Shown: positions 40,044-48,038 of the stretch, piece by piece
Layout of the letters: the number at the start of each line of letters is the position of its first letter
Position numbering within the stretch: position 1 is the stretch's first letter
Origin: Mesonia phycicola
GTDB taxonomy: Bacteria > Bacteroidota > Bacteroidia > Flavobacteriales > Flavobacteriaceae
NCBI RefSeq assembly: GCF_900141885.1
Contig: NZ_FQYY01000001.1
Location: forward strand, 495,540 to 559,539
Direction of reading: 5' to 3'
Length of the DNA: 64,000 nt
Made by a program: the position numbers and the translations under genes
The notes under the pieces: generated by a model
Seen by the model: only the letters and a program-made list of their open reading frames with translations
The model's database searches: none
What the model was told of the DNA's origin: nothing

Positions 40044-40517
40044 TTACAGTATTAAAAAAACCAAATCTAAAATTAGAAGAACATAAAATACAAAAATTAG
40101 CACTTCTAATTTTTTTTTAAATTGAAATGATATAAAAATTACAAGAAGAGCTAATAAAGGAATAACCGCTCCTGATACAATTCTTAAAGAATAAAATGAT
40201 TTGCTTTCTGACGTACGTAATTGATACCAATTTACTTCTTTAAATAATGTAGAAACTGAATATTCAATTTTTTCTGATTCCCAATTAGATCTAGAAAATT
40301 CTTTTGATACCCAAAATTCGTGCTTGTTGGTAACTGCTCTATAAGAATAATGATGATTTTGTGCGGCGTTATAAGATTTTTGCTTTTCGGTTATCACATC
40401 TAACACCTCATCGTGAATCACTTTTCCTGGCCAAACAAAATCTATTAAAATTACTAGTGATAATAAACAAAATAGGGAGTTTAATATTAAAATTGTTTTA
40501 TTTTTCAACATAAGCAT
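40044..40517 (-). CDS. Small membrane protein of unknown function
   Basis: 157 residues with a hydrophobic segment near the N-terminus (LILNSLFCLLSLVILIDFVW) and two more at the C-terminus (about 112-157), leaving a soluble extracytoplasmic loop rich in Ser, Tyr and His between. The start could also be the second Met (40511). I do not recognise it. It stands alone between radC and mpl, with 52 bases to the mpl stop region upstream. Confidence 0.6.
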   Translation of the reverse strand: MLMLKNKTILILNSLFCLLSLVILIDFVWPGKVIHDEVLDVITEKQKSYNAAQNHHYSYRAVTNKHEFWVSKEFSRSNWESEKIEYSVSTLFKEVNWYQLRTSESKSFYSLRIVSGAVIPLLALLVIFISFQFKKKLEVLIFVFYVLLILDLVFLIL

Positions 40518-40569
40518 CTATTAGATTTTATATTAAACTCCTTCTTTGTTTTATGTTATTTCATATAAA

Positions 40570-41922
40570 TTAAAGCCATTCTTTAACCTGGTCAAAATCT
40601 AAACCTCCATAATTACCACTACTCATAAATAAAACTACAGAGTTTACAAATGCTTCTGTTTTTAAATATTCTTGAAATAACTGCGGATTGGTATAAACCT
40701 TTAAATTTTTATGCTGAAATGCTTCTGCTATCTGATCGCTATTAATTTCGTTTAACCGCTTTAACTGCACTGCTTCTGGAGAGTAAAATACAATGGCTTT
40801 ATCTGCCGCATCTAAAGCATTTTTATATTGCTGAAGAAATTCTTCATCTAAACTACTATAGGTATGCAACTCTAAACATGCTACTAATTGTTTTTCTGGA
40901 AACTGCTCTTTTACAGCTGTTGTGGTTGCTTTTACTTTAGAGGGACTATGTGCAAAGTCTTTGTAAGCTAAAGTGCCTCTTACTTCGCCTATTTTCTCTA
41001 AACGCTTAGATGCGCCTTTAAAAGTAGAAATTGCTTCATAAAAATCTTCTTCATCTATACCCATATGCTGGCAAATCCATTTGGCACCAGCAAGATTACT
41101 TAGGTTATGCTTCCCAAAAACTTCTATTGGCATATCTCCTTCTGGAGTTACTAAAAATGTTTCGCCATTCTCTACAAAATACTCTGGTGTAAAATATGGA
41201 TGTTTTCTAGTAGGTTTTGTTGCTCCTTCTGCAATTTGTTTTACCACAGGATCTTCTTCATTATAAACCAAAATACTTCCGTTTACCATAGACTCTGTAA
41301 ACAATTGAAACTGTTCTATGTAGTTTTCAAAAGTTGGAAAAACATTGATATGATCCCAAGCAATACCACTTAACAAAGCAATATTAGGTTGATATAAATG
41401 AAATTTTGGTCGTCTATCTATTGGTGAAGATAAATACTCGTCTCCTTCTAACAACATAAAATCATTATCCTCTGTAAGATGCACCATAGTATCAAAACCT
41501 TCTAATTGTGCACCTACCATAAAATCTACTTCTTTATCGTGGTAATGCAATACATGCAAAATCATAGAAGTAATGGTTGTTTTTCCGTGAGAACCACCAA
41601 TTACCACTCTGGTTTTATCTTTACTCTGCTCATATAAAAACTCTGGGTAAGAGTAAATTTTTAAGCCTAACTCTTGGGCTCTTTGAAGCTCTGGATTGTC
41701 TTCTTTTGCGTGCATTCCTAAAATAACAGCATCAATATCTGAATTAATTTTGTTAGAAAACCAACCCATTTCTTCTGGTAATAAACCTTTATTTTCTAAT
41801 CTAGATTTTGAAGGCTCAAAAATAGCATCATCACTACCTGTTACTTGATCTCCTTTTTCATGTAATGCCAAGGCTAAATTGTGCATGGCGCTACCGCCTA
41901 TTGCTATAAAATGTACACGCAT
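40570..41922 (-). CDS. mpl: Mur ligase family protein, Mpl-like muropeptide ligase
   Basis: 450 residues. The N-terminal Rossmann domain begins MRVHFIAIGGSAMHNLALAL, the ATP-binding P-loop is VIGGSHGKTTITSMIL (about 107-122), with DEYLSSPIDRRPKFHLYQP and AWDHINVFPTFENY of the Mur centre, and KDFAHSPSKVKATTTAVKE in the C-terminal domain. Mpl reuses the tripeptide from cell-wall recycling by joining it to UDP-MurNAc in the cytosol. Similarity to MurC makes MurC the alternative, but the pattern in GSDDAIFEPSKSRLENKG is nearer to Mpl. Confidence 0.88.
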   Translation of the reverse strand: MRVHFIAIGGSAMHNLALALHEKGDQVTGSDDAIFEPSKSRLENKGLLPEEMGWFSNKINSDIDAVILGMHAKEDNPELQRAQELGLKIYSYPEFLYEQSKDKTRVVIGGSHGKTTITSMILHVLHYHDKEVDFMVGAQLEGFDTMVHLTEDNDFMLLEGDEYLSSPIDRRPKFHLYQPNIALLSGIAWDHINVFPTFENYIEQFQLFTESMVNGSILVYNEEDPVVKQIAEGATKPTRKHPYFTPEYFVENGETFLVTPEGDMPIEVFGKHNLSNLAGAKWICQHMGIDEEDFYEAISTFKGASKRLEKIGEVRGTLAYKDFAHSPSKVKATTTAVKEQFPEKQLVACLELHTYSSLDEEFLQQYKNALDAADKAIVFYSPEAVQLKRLNEINSDQIAEAFQHKNLKVYTNPQLFQEYLKTEAFVNSVVLFMSSGNYGGLDFDQVKEWL

Positions 41923-41986
41923 AAGTATTCTTTAAAAATAAAAAAGTAAAGATATTAAAATTAGAAAGCTTGGCAGAATGCTTTCT

Positions 41987-42706
41987 TTATAAATAAGACC
42001 AATCTTTTTGCGGATGGTTTTCTTTGGCTTCTTTTAATAAAAAAGCTGCCTTTTGTTTTTCGTTGGTTTTGTTTTTATACAGCTGTATAAGCTTCTCGTA
42101 ACAAGTAATAGATTTTCCTACTTTTAAAGCGTTTTTGTAGTAAGCTTCTGCTTGGTTATAATCTTTTTCTTCCACAGCTATATATCCTTTAGCCAGCCAA
42201 CCATCTACTTCACTTATATTTTGCAATTGGTTTGCATATTGGTAAGAGGTTTCTGCACTCCCTCCCAAAATACCAGGCAACTGCATATACAGCTCTACTA
42301 ATGCCCAACGAGATTCTATATGTGTGGCATCTAATTGAGCCGCTTTCTTTAAATAATACTTAATATCTGAAATATAAAAAGCTGCTTGCATTTTAGAAAG
42401 TGTAAGTGCTTTTAAACCTAAAGCTCCACCATACTTAAAATTATAATTAGCATTATCTGGATGGGCTTCTACCAAAGTCTCGTAAAAATTTAATGCCTCG
42501 TCCCACTCTTTTTGGTGCGCAGCAATATCTCCCAAATATTCTTGCGCTTTTAAGTAATAACTATTAGAAGATTCTACTTGATTAAAATGCGTTTTTGCAC
42601 TTTCCCAGTTTTCAGCATCAAAAAATTCTACCCCTTTTTTAAAAGAGGTTTGAGCATTTAGAGCAATACTAAACAGAATAAATAAGTATAGAAGATGTTT
42701 TTTCAC
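41987..42706 (-). CDS. Exported tetratricopeptide-repeat protein
   Basis: 239 residues with signal peptide MKKHLLYLFILFSIALNAQ. TPR-like helices run through most of the rest: SFKKGVEFFDAENWESAKTH, LKAQEYLGDIAAHQKEWDEA, LNFYETLVEAHPDNANYNFK and EEKDYNQAEAYYKNALKVGK. Likely a periplasmic scaffold; no partner can be named from context, as the gene stands between mpl and a lipoprotein gene on the same strand. Confidence 0.85.
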   Translation of the reverse strand: MKKHLLYLFILFSIALNAQTSFKKGVEFFDAENWESAKTHFNQVESSNSYYLKAQEYLGDIAAHQKEWDEALNFYETLVEAHPDNANYNFKYGGALGLKALTLSKMQAAFYISDIKYYLKKAAQLDATHIESRWALVELYMQLPGILGGSAETSYQYANQLQNISEVDGWLAKGYIAVEEKDYNQAEAYYKNALKVGKSITCYEKLIQLYKNKTNEKQKAAFLLKEAKENHPQKDWSYL

Positions 42707-42814
42707 ATTTCAAAAGTAACAAAAGTGCTGCCAAAGTAACTTAATCTATTTTAATAAACACAATAGAATTAAATTAAGAATTACTTTATAAAAATAAAAA
42801 TATGTTTTAGAAAA

Positions 42815-43345
42815 TTATTCTTCTGGCGGATAGTTTTCTAAAGCCTCATTTACTATCTCTGTAAAGAAAAGCATTCTCTCTTCTGGAGTTGCATTTTCTT
42901 TAATTTTATGTTCTACCACTGCTTGCCAATATAACTCATTATCTATTGCATTAGCAAATTCTAGAGTTACACTCATATACACTTTACTAGTACCTAAAGG
43001 CACACCGCTAGAAACACCGCCACCAACAGCACCTGCGCCACCTCCTACTCCAATACCTATGGTATTGTTATTTTGTTTCTTAAAAATTTCTGTGTAAAAA
43101 TTAATTTTAAAATCTGGTATTTCTGTTAACGTATATCCTTCTTCTTGAAGTTTTACTGTCAGAGCTTTTTTTAATCTTTCTTCATCTAATTGATTTAAAC
43201 CAGAATCCATTTCTGGATAAAAATTAAAAGATTGAAATTGATTAAAACTAATATTCTGGTCATAATCAAAATATGCTTTGGGTCCGCCACAAGAAGTGAG
43301 AAGCATTAAGAATATAAAAGAGGCAAAGGCAAATAATCGTTTCAT
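42815..43345 (-). CDS. DUF4136-type lipoprotein
   Basis: 176 residues with a lipoprotein signal ending MLLTSC (Cys19). The mature protein follows the DUF4136 pattern: FDYDQNISFNQFQSFNFYPE, LKKALTVKLQEEGYTLTEIP, a Gly-rich loop (IGIGVGGGAGAVGGGVSSG) and the C-terminal LYWQAVVEHKIKENATPEER. The role of these envelope lipoproteins is unknown. Confidence 0.85.
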   Translation of the reverse strand: MKRLFAFASFIFLMLLTSCGGPKAYFDYDQNISFNQFQSFNFYPEMDSGLNQLDEERLKKALTVKLQEEGYTLTEIPDFKINFYTEIFKKQNNNTIGIGVGGGAGAVGGGVSSGVPLGTSKVYMSVTLEFANAIDNELYWQAVVEHKIKENATPEERMLFFTEIVNEALENYPPEE

Positions 43346-43412
43346 AGTATTTTATTTAGTCTATTAAAAATAAGAAAAACAATTGTTTTACTACGTATAT
43401 ATTAGACTTAAT

Positions 43413-43448
43413 AAAAAAAGCGAAAACCTTAACAGTTTCCGCTTTTTT
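43413..43448 (-). terminator. Terminator after obgE
   Basis: AAAGCGGAAAC and GTTTTCGCTTT on the minus strand can pair with one mismatch around a 7-base loop, followed by TTTTATT. It lies 56 bases past the obgE stop. Confidence 0.65.
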
Positions 43449-43503
43449 GTTATCTAAGCTTTTTTTAATGTTTAAGCATCAAGCTTAATTTAATTCTGAA
43501 TTG

Positions 43504-44517
43504 CTACCCTTCAGGATCTTTATTTAAAATCTCCCATAACTTATCTTTTAACTCCATTAAGCCTAATTGCGCTACAGATGAAATAAATACGTACGGAATT
43601 TCTTTAAAATCTTTTTGTAACTGATCGTCTAACTCGTTTTTCAACTCCTCATCAAGCATATCTGTTTTAGATATTGCTATGACTCTGTCTTTATCTAAAA
43701 GCTCTGGATTATAACGTCGTAATTCATCTAGCAAAATTTCATATTGCTTATACACATCTGGCGCATCACAAGGTATTAAAAATAATAAAGTTGAATTACG
43801 TTCAATATGTCTTAAAAATCGATATCCTAAACCTTTACCTTCTGCAGCTCCTTCTATAATTCCAGGAATATCTGCCATAACAAAACTTTGGTAATCGCGG
43901 TACTTTACAATTCCTAAGTTTGGCTTTAAGGTAGTAAACTCATAATTGGCAATTTTTGGCTTAGCTGATGTTATTACAGACAATAAGGTAGATTTACCAG
44001 CATTAGGGAAACCTACTAAGCCAACATCTGCTAGTACTTTTAATTCTAGCGTAATGTTCTTTTCTTGTCCATCTATACCTGGTTGAGAGTAACGTGGTGT
44101 TTGGTTAGTAGAAGATTTAAAATGCCAGTTACCGCGACCGCCCATACCACCTTCGGCTACAATTACCTCTTGGTTATGGTAAGTCACCTCATCTATAATC
44201 TCTTCTGTATCTGTATCTCTAATAACAGTCCCTAAAGGCACATCTATGTAAACATCATCTCCATCTGCTCCTGTACTACGTTGCTTACTACCGTTACCAC
44301 CGTGACCTGCTTTTATATGGCGCTTAAAACTAAACTCAATTAGCGTCCACAAATTCTCATTTCCTCTTAAGATTACGTGACCACCACGACCTCCATCACC
44401 ACCATCTGGGCCTCCTTTTTCTATGTATTTCTCACGATGTAAGTGAGTAGAACCGCTACCTCCTTTTCCTGAAGATACGTGCAGTTTAACATAATCTATA
44501 AAATTTCCTTCTCTCAT
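43504..44517 (-). CDS. obgE: Obg-family GTPase
   Basis: 337 residues. The Gly-rich Obg fold (about 1-160: [31 protein letters not shown]) precedes the G domain with G1 [12 protein letters not shown]2 FTTLKP, G3 [17 protein letters not shown]4 SKTD and G5 SVAQ. Obg binds late large-subunit precursors and the membrane and links ribosome assembly to growth. The C-terminal OCT domain of some Obg proteins is missing, which is normal for this phylum. It is downstream of adk and hpt on the same strand. Confidence 0.96.
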   Translation of the reverse strand: MREGNFIDYVKLHVSSGKGGSGSTHLHREKYIEKGGPDGGDGGRGGHVILRGNENLWTLIEFSFKRHIKAGHGGNGSKQRSTGADGDDVYIDVPLGTVIRDTDTEEIIDEVTYHNQEVIVAEGGMGGRGNWHFKSSTNQTPRYSQPGIDGQEKNITLELKVLADVGLVGFPNAGKSTLLSVITSAKPKIANYEFTTLKPNLGIVKYRDYQSFVMADIPGIIEGAAEGKGLGYRFLRHIERNSTLLFLIPCDAPDVYKQYEILLDELRRYNPELLDKDRVIAISKTDMLDEELKNELDDQLQKDFKEIPYVFISSVAQLGLMELKDKLWEILNKDPEG

Positions 44518-44618
44518 ACAGAATCTTTAATTTCATACAATACTAGATAAGCATTATATGTATAACCTTCTTAATATTTATAATCTTTTTGATTAATTAT
44601 AAAACTAGTAGTATCAAA

Positions 44619-45191
44619 TTATAATTGATCTACTACTTTACTTAATCTTTGTGTAATTTCATCTATACTACCTACACCGTCTACTCCAAAATACTTGTCT
44701 TGTTTTTTGTAGTAGTTTTTTAGAATTGCAGTTTCATCATAATACACTTTAATTCTATTTCTTATCACACTCTCGTCTGCATCATCTGCACGACCAGAAG
44801 TTTTACCACGCTCTAATAAACGTTGAACTAGCACCTCATCTTCTACTTCTAACGCAATCATGGCGTTAACAGAATCGTTTTTGCTTTCTAACAATTTATC
44901 TAAAGCACCGGCTTGAGCCTCTGTACGTGGAAAACCATCAAAAATAATTCCTTTTGCTTCTGGATGCTTTTCTACTTCTGCATTAAGCATATTAATAGTT
45001 ACCTCATCTGGCACTAACTGACCTTTATCTATAAAAGATTTTGCAGTCTTACCCAGCTCTGTTTCGTTTTTAATATTGTAACGAAAAACATCTCCGGTAG
45101 ATATATGCACTAATTCGTATTTCTTTTTTAAAATATCTGCTTGTGTTCCTTTTCCGGCTCCTGGAGGGCCAAACAATACAATGTTTGTCAT
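44619..45191 (-). CDS. adk: Adenylate kinase
   Basis: 190 residues, the short form. P-loop FGPPGAGKGTQADIL (about residues 6-20), NMP-binding part with HISTGDVFRYNI, and the signature GIIFDGFPRTEAQA; the LID is short (GKTSGRADDADESVI) with no zinc site. It interconverts ATP, ADP and AMP in the cytosol. It starts 7 bases after the hpt stop, so the two are coexpressed. Confidence 0.96.
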   Translation of the reverse strand: MTNIVLFGPPGAGKGTQADILKKKYELVHISTGDVFRYNIKNETELGKTAKSFIDKGQLVPDEVTINMLNAEVEKHPEAKGIIFDGFPRTEAQAGALDKLLESKNDSVNAMIALEVEDEVLVQRLLERGKTSGRADDADESVIRNRIKVYYDETAILKNYYKKQDKYFGVDGVGSIDEITQRLSKVVDQL

Positions 45192-45198
45192 CGTAGTT

Positions 45199-45723
45199 TT
45201 ATTTTAGTTGATATATTTCTGGTAAATTTCTTCCTAATCCGTCATAATCTAAACCATACCCTACAATAAACTTGTTTGGTATTTCTAGCCCAATATAATC
45301 TATTTTATAAGACTTTTTATATGCTTCTGGCTTGTAACAAAGCGTAGCTATACGATAACTTGCCACTTCTTCTGCTTCTAAAATTTTTACAATTTCTGAA
45401 ATGGTGTTACCAGTATCTACAATATCTTCTACAACAATTACATCTTTCCCTTTTAAATTGCCTACGCCTATTAAATTTTGAATATTTCCTGTAGAAGTAG
45501 TACCAGCATAAGATTTTAATTTGGTAAACTCTACTTCACAGTTTCCTGTTATTTTTTTGGTTAAAGCTGCAGTAAATGCATAAGCTCCGTTTAAAACTCC
45601 TAAGAAAAGTGGCGTTTTATGGGTATAGTCTTTATTTATTTGCTGAGCTACTTTAGCAATTGCTTCTTCAATTTCTGTTGAAGTAATAAAAGGAACAAAG
45701 CTTAAGTCGTGTATTTGAAGCAT
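45199..45723 (-). CDS. hpt: Hypoxanthine phosphoribosyltransferase
   Basis: 174 residues, start at ATG 45723 (MLQIHDLSFVPFIT); a longer frame begins with TTG but its extra eight residues (RRKTHPN) do not look like the family. The PRPP-binding motif is VIVVEDIVDTGNTISEIV and the early FLGVLNGAYAFTAAL loop is present. It salvages hypoxanthine or guanine with PRPP, and sits head to head with purK, the de novo purine gene, across a 245-base spacer. Confidence 0.93.
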   Translation of the reverse strand: MLQIHDLSFVPFITSTEIEEAIAKVAQQINKDYTHKTPLFLGVLNGAYAFTAALTKKITGNCEVEFTKLKSYAGTTSTGNIQNLIGVGNLKGKDVIVVEDIVDTGNTISEIVKILEAEEVASYRIATLCYKPEAYKKSYKIDYIGLEIPNKFIVGYGLDYDGLGRNLPEIYQLK

Positions 45724-45755
45724 GTTAGGGTGAGTTTTTCTCCTCAATTATTTTG

Positions 45756-45763
45756 CAAAGATA
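45756..45763 (-). promoter_or_regulatory. -7 box of hpt-adk
   Basis: On the minus strand TATCTTTG matches TAnnTTTG and lies 32 bases before the hpt ATG. No TTG was found at the usual 19-base distance upstream. Confidence 0.4.
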
Positions 45764-45833
45764 AGGATTACAGAGAGAAAGCCTATTTTTTCGTTAAATC
45801 TCTTAAAAAGATTTATTTTTGCTGAAATTAATA

Positions 45834-45944
45834 GCGTTAGGGATAGTAGCGGCATCCTTTTTTGTTTGTCTATACGAGCGGAGCTAAGAAGTATAGACGA
45901 ACAAAAAAGATATAGCGAATAGCCCGACCCACAGGGAAACGCCC
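45834..45944 (+). repeat. Flavo-1-like structured repeat, full copy
   Basis: GCGTTAGGGATAGTAGCGGC at the 5' end, ATAGCGAATAGCCCGACCC and GGGAAACGCCC at the 3' end (GCGTT pairs with AACGC), and a central 18-bp stem: TTTTTTGTTTGTCTATAC against GTATAGACGAACAAAAAA with one G-T wobble, capped by GAGCGGAGCTAAGAA. It matches the copies at 958-1057 and 63561-63648 in core but not in the stem. It ends 24 bases before the purK ATG, same strand. Likely a non-coding RNA or mobile structured repeat; the Flavo-1 name is from memory. Confidence 0.65.
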
Positions 45945-45968
45945 ATAATCATTGAATATAAAAAACGT

Positions 45969-47129
45969 ATGCATAATTATTTTTCTTCAGATTTTAAACT
46001 AGGTATTTTAGGCGGTGGGCAATTAGGTAAAATGATGTTGTATGACACGCGCAAATACGATATAAAAACCTATGTACTAGACCCAAGTACAGAAGCGCCT
46101 TGTAAAATTGCTTGTGATGTTTTTGAGCAAGGAGATTTGATGGACTTTGATACCGTGGTGAATTTTGGTAGAAAAGTAGATGTGTTAACATTTGAGATTG
46201 AACTGGTTAACGTAGATGCTTTAGAGAAGTTAGAGAGTGAAGGCAAAAAGGTTTACCCTTCTGCTGCTACCTTACGTAAAATTCAAGATAAAGGTGTACA
46301 AAAACAATTTTATGCCGAAAAAGAAATACCAACGGCAGATTTTAATGTATTTACTAGCAAAACCGATTTAACTAAAGCTATTGCTAAAAACGAATGGCAA
46401 TACCCATTTGTTTGGAAAAGTTGTACGGGTGGTTATGATGGTAAAGGGGTTTCTGTAATTAGAAAAGAAGAAGATTTAACTGGCTTACCAGAGGCTTCTT
46501 GTATTGCAGAAAAAATGATTCCGTTTAAAAATGAATTGGCTGTAATTGTTTCTAGAAATGTATCTGGAGAAGTAAAAACATATCCGGTAGTAGAAATGGA
46601 ATTTCACCCAGAAGCCAACCAAGTAGAATATGTAATTTGTCCTGCAAGAATTGAAAATCACGTGGCAGAAAAAGCAAGAGCTATTGCTACAAAAGTTTCT
46701 GAAAGTTTTGAGCACGTAGGTTTATTGGCTGTAGAAATGTTCCAAACAGAAGAGGATGAAATTTTAGTGAATGAAGTTGCACCAAGACCCCACAATAGCG
46801 GTCATTATAGTATTGAAGCGAGTTTTACCAATCAGTTTGAGCAACACCTTCGTGCGATTTTAGATTTGCCGTTGGGTGAAACGGAAAGTAAAGTTGGTGG
46901 TGTGATGGTAAATTTAGTGGGAGATGAAAATCACGAAGGCCAAGTACATTACCAAAACATTGAGAAAATTATGCAAATGCCTGGAGTTACTCCACACATT
47001 TACGGTAAAAAACAAACGAGACCGTTTAGAAAAATGGGACACGTAACCATTGTAAATAAAGATTTAAGCGAGGCTAGAAAAATTGCAGAAGAAGTAAAGA
47101 AAGAAATTAAAGTAATTAGTAAGAGTTAG
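45969..47129 (+). CDS. purK: N5-carboxyaminoimidazole ribonucleotide synthase
   Basis: 386 residues of the ATP-grasp fold. It uses ATP and bicarbonate to carboxylate AIR at N5, one step before PurE in purine synthesis. KLGILGGGQLGKMMLYDTRK opens the N-terminal domain; FVWKSCTGGYDGKGVSVI is the ATP loop; NEVAPRPHNSGHYSIEASFT is the substrate and metal signature. Its stop lies inside a TTAGAGG tandem repeat. purE follows 193 bases on, after a palindromic repeat, so they may not share one transcript. Confidence 0.97.
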   Translation: MHNYFSSDFKLGILGGGQLGKMMLYDTRKYDIKTYVLDPSTEAPCKIACDVFEQGDLMDFDTVVNFGRKVDVLTFEIELVNVDALEKLESEGKKVYPSAATLRKIQDKGVQKQFYAEKEIPTADFNVFTSKTDLTKAIAKNEWQYPFVWKSCTGGYDGKGVSVIRKEEDLTGLPEASCIAEKMIPFKNELAVIVSRNVSGEVKTYPVVEMEFHPEANQVEYVICPARIENHVAEKARAIATKVSESFEHVGLLAVEMFQTEEDEILVNEVAPRPHNSGHYSIEASFTNQFEQHLRAILDLPLGETESKVGGVMVNLVGDENHEGQVHYQNIEKIMQMPGVTPHIYGKKQTRPFRKMGHVTIVNKDLSEARKIAEEVKKEIKVISKS

Positions 47130-47153
47130 AGGTTAGAGGTTAGAGGTTAGAGG
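47126..47153 (+). repeat. Four tandem TTAGAGG units at the purK stop
   Basis: Four exact copies of TTAGAGG in a row; the purK stop codon TAG (47127-47129) falls in the first unit. The number of units may vary between strains but would not alter the protein, because the stop comes first. Confidence 0.85.
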
Positions 47154-47166
47154 TTGATAAATGTAA

Positions 47167-47255
47167 CGTCATCCTGAACTTTATTCAGGATCACATCATT
47201 TTAAGTTATTTTTTAAATACCCTCTATGAGATTCCGGATCAAGTCCGGAATGACG
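47167..47255. repeat. Palindrome doublet upstream of purE
   Basis: Two hairpins in one unit: CATCCTGAACTTTATTCAGGAT and ATTCCGGATCAAGTCCGGAAT, with CGTCA and TGACG at the outer ends so the ends pair too. The copy at 47856-47926 is the same unit in the opposite orientation. It looks like a REP or MITE-type dispersed repeat. Confidence 0.75.
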
Positions 47256-47322
47256 AGAAAATTATAAAATTAATAAAAGCTTAAGGCTAATTTTAAAGAG
47301 CCAAAAGCAAAAAAATAAAAAT

Positions 47323-47811
47323 ATGAGTAAAGTAGGTATTATTATGGGAAGCACAAGTGATCTTCCTGTAATGCAAGAAGCAGTAGATATTTTAAAAGGT
47401 TTTGATATTGAGGTAGAAGTAGATATTGTCTCGGCTCACAGAACTCCAGAAAAATTATTCGACTACGGTAAAAATGCACACGAACGTGGTTTTAAAGTTA
47501 TTATCGCCGGTGCTGGCGGTGCAGCTCACCTACCTGGGATGATTGCCTCTCTTTCTCCGTTACCAGTGATTGGTGTTCCTGTAAAGTCTAGAAACTCTAT
47601 TGATGGTTGGGATTCTGTACTTTCTATTTTACAAATGCCAGGTGGCGTTCCGGTAGCAACGGTTGCTTTAGACGGAGCTAAAAATGCTGGGATTCTTGCT
47701 GCGCAAATTATTGGTGCTGCAGATAAATGTGTACTAGATAAAATTTTAGTTTACAAAGAAGGCCTTAAACAAAAAGTGATTCAAGGTGCTGAAGAAATGA
47801 AAAAGAAGTAA
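47323..47811 (+). CDS. purE: N5-carboxyaminoimidazole ribonucleotide mutase
   Basis: 162 residues of the class I PurE family, which moves the carboxyl group from N5 to C4 after PurK. KVGIIMGSTSDLPVMQEAV, SAHRTPEKLFDYGKNA (catalytic His) and AGAGGAAHLPGMIASLSPLP are the substrate loops; PVKSRNSIDGWDSVLSI and MPGGVPVATVALDGAKNAG complete the site. Presence of PurK confirms the two-step route. Repeats in opposite orientation flank it at 47167-47255 and 47856-47926. Confidence 0.97.
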   Translation: MSKVGIIMGSTSDLPVMQEAVDILKGFDIEVEVDIVSAHRTPEKLFDYGKNAHERGFKVIIAGAGGAAHLPGMIASLSPLPVIGVPVKSRNSIDGWDSVLSILQMPGGVPVATVALDGAKNAGILAAQIIGAADKCVLDKILVYKEGLKQKVIQGAEEMKKK

Positions 47812-47855
47812 GTAGGATTTTTTTTATTCTACTAATTCGTAATAATTGAAATGAA

Positions 47856-47926
47856 CGTCATTCCGGACTTGATCCGGAATCTCACCATGCTTTGAGTTGA
47901 GAACCTGAATCAAGTTCAGGTTGACG
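47856..47926. repeat. Palindrome doublet downstream of purE, inverted
   Basis: CATTCCGGACTTGATCCGGAAT hairpin then AACCTGAATCAAGTTCAGGTT hairpin, ends CGTCA/TGACG. It is the reverse complement of the layout at 47167-47255 with a shorter middle. Confidence 0.75.
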
Positions 47927-47936
47927 TACTTATTTA

Positions 47937-47976
47937 AAAAACAAAAACCTTCTCAGTTAGAGAAGGTTTTTGTTTT
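47937..47976 (+). terminator. Terminator after purE
   Basis: Perfect 17-base arms ending CCTTCTC / GAGAAGG with a 5-base loop AGTTA, flanked by A and T runs, so it works in either direction. It lies 125 bases after purE, beyond the palindrome doublet. Confidence 0.85.
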
Positions 47977-48038
47977 AACAGCCCCAACATTCAAAGATTT
48001 TTTGCATATTTATAGAAGTTATATATTCAACTTCAATT

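Noticed and set aside
45724..45747. TTG at 45747 as the hpt start
   Set aside because: The added residues do not fit the family and ATG 45723 gives the normal N-terminus.
47126..47976. CRISPR-like array around purE
   Set aside because: The repeats are palindromic, inverted and few, with no regular spacers and no cas genes.
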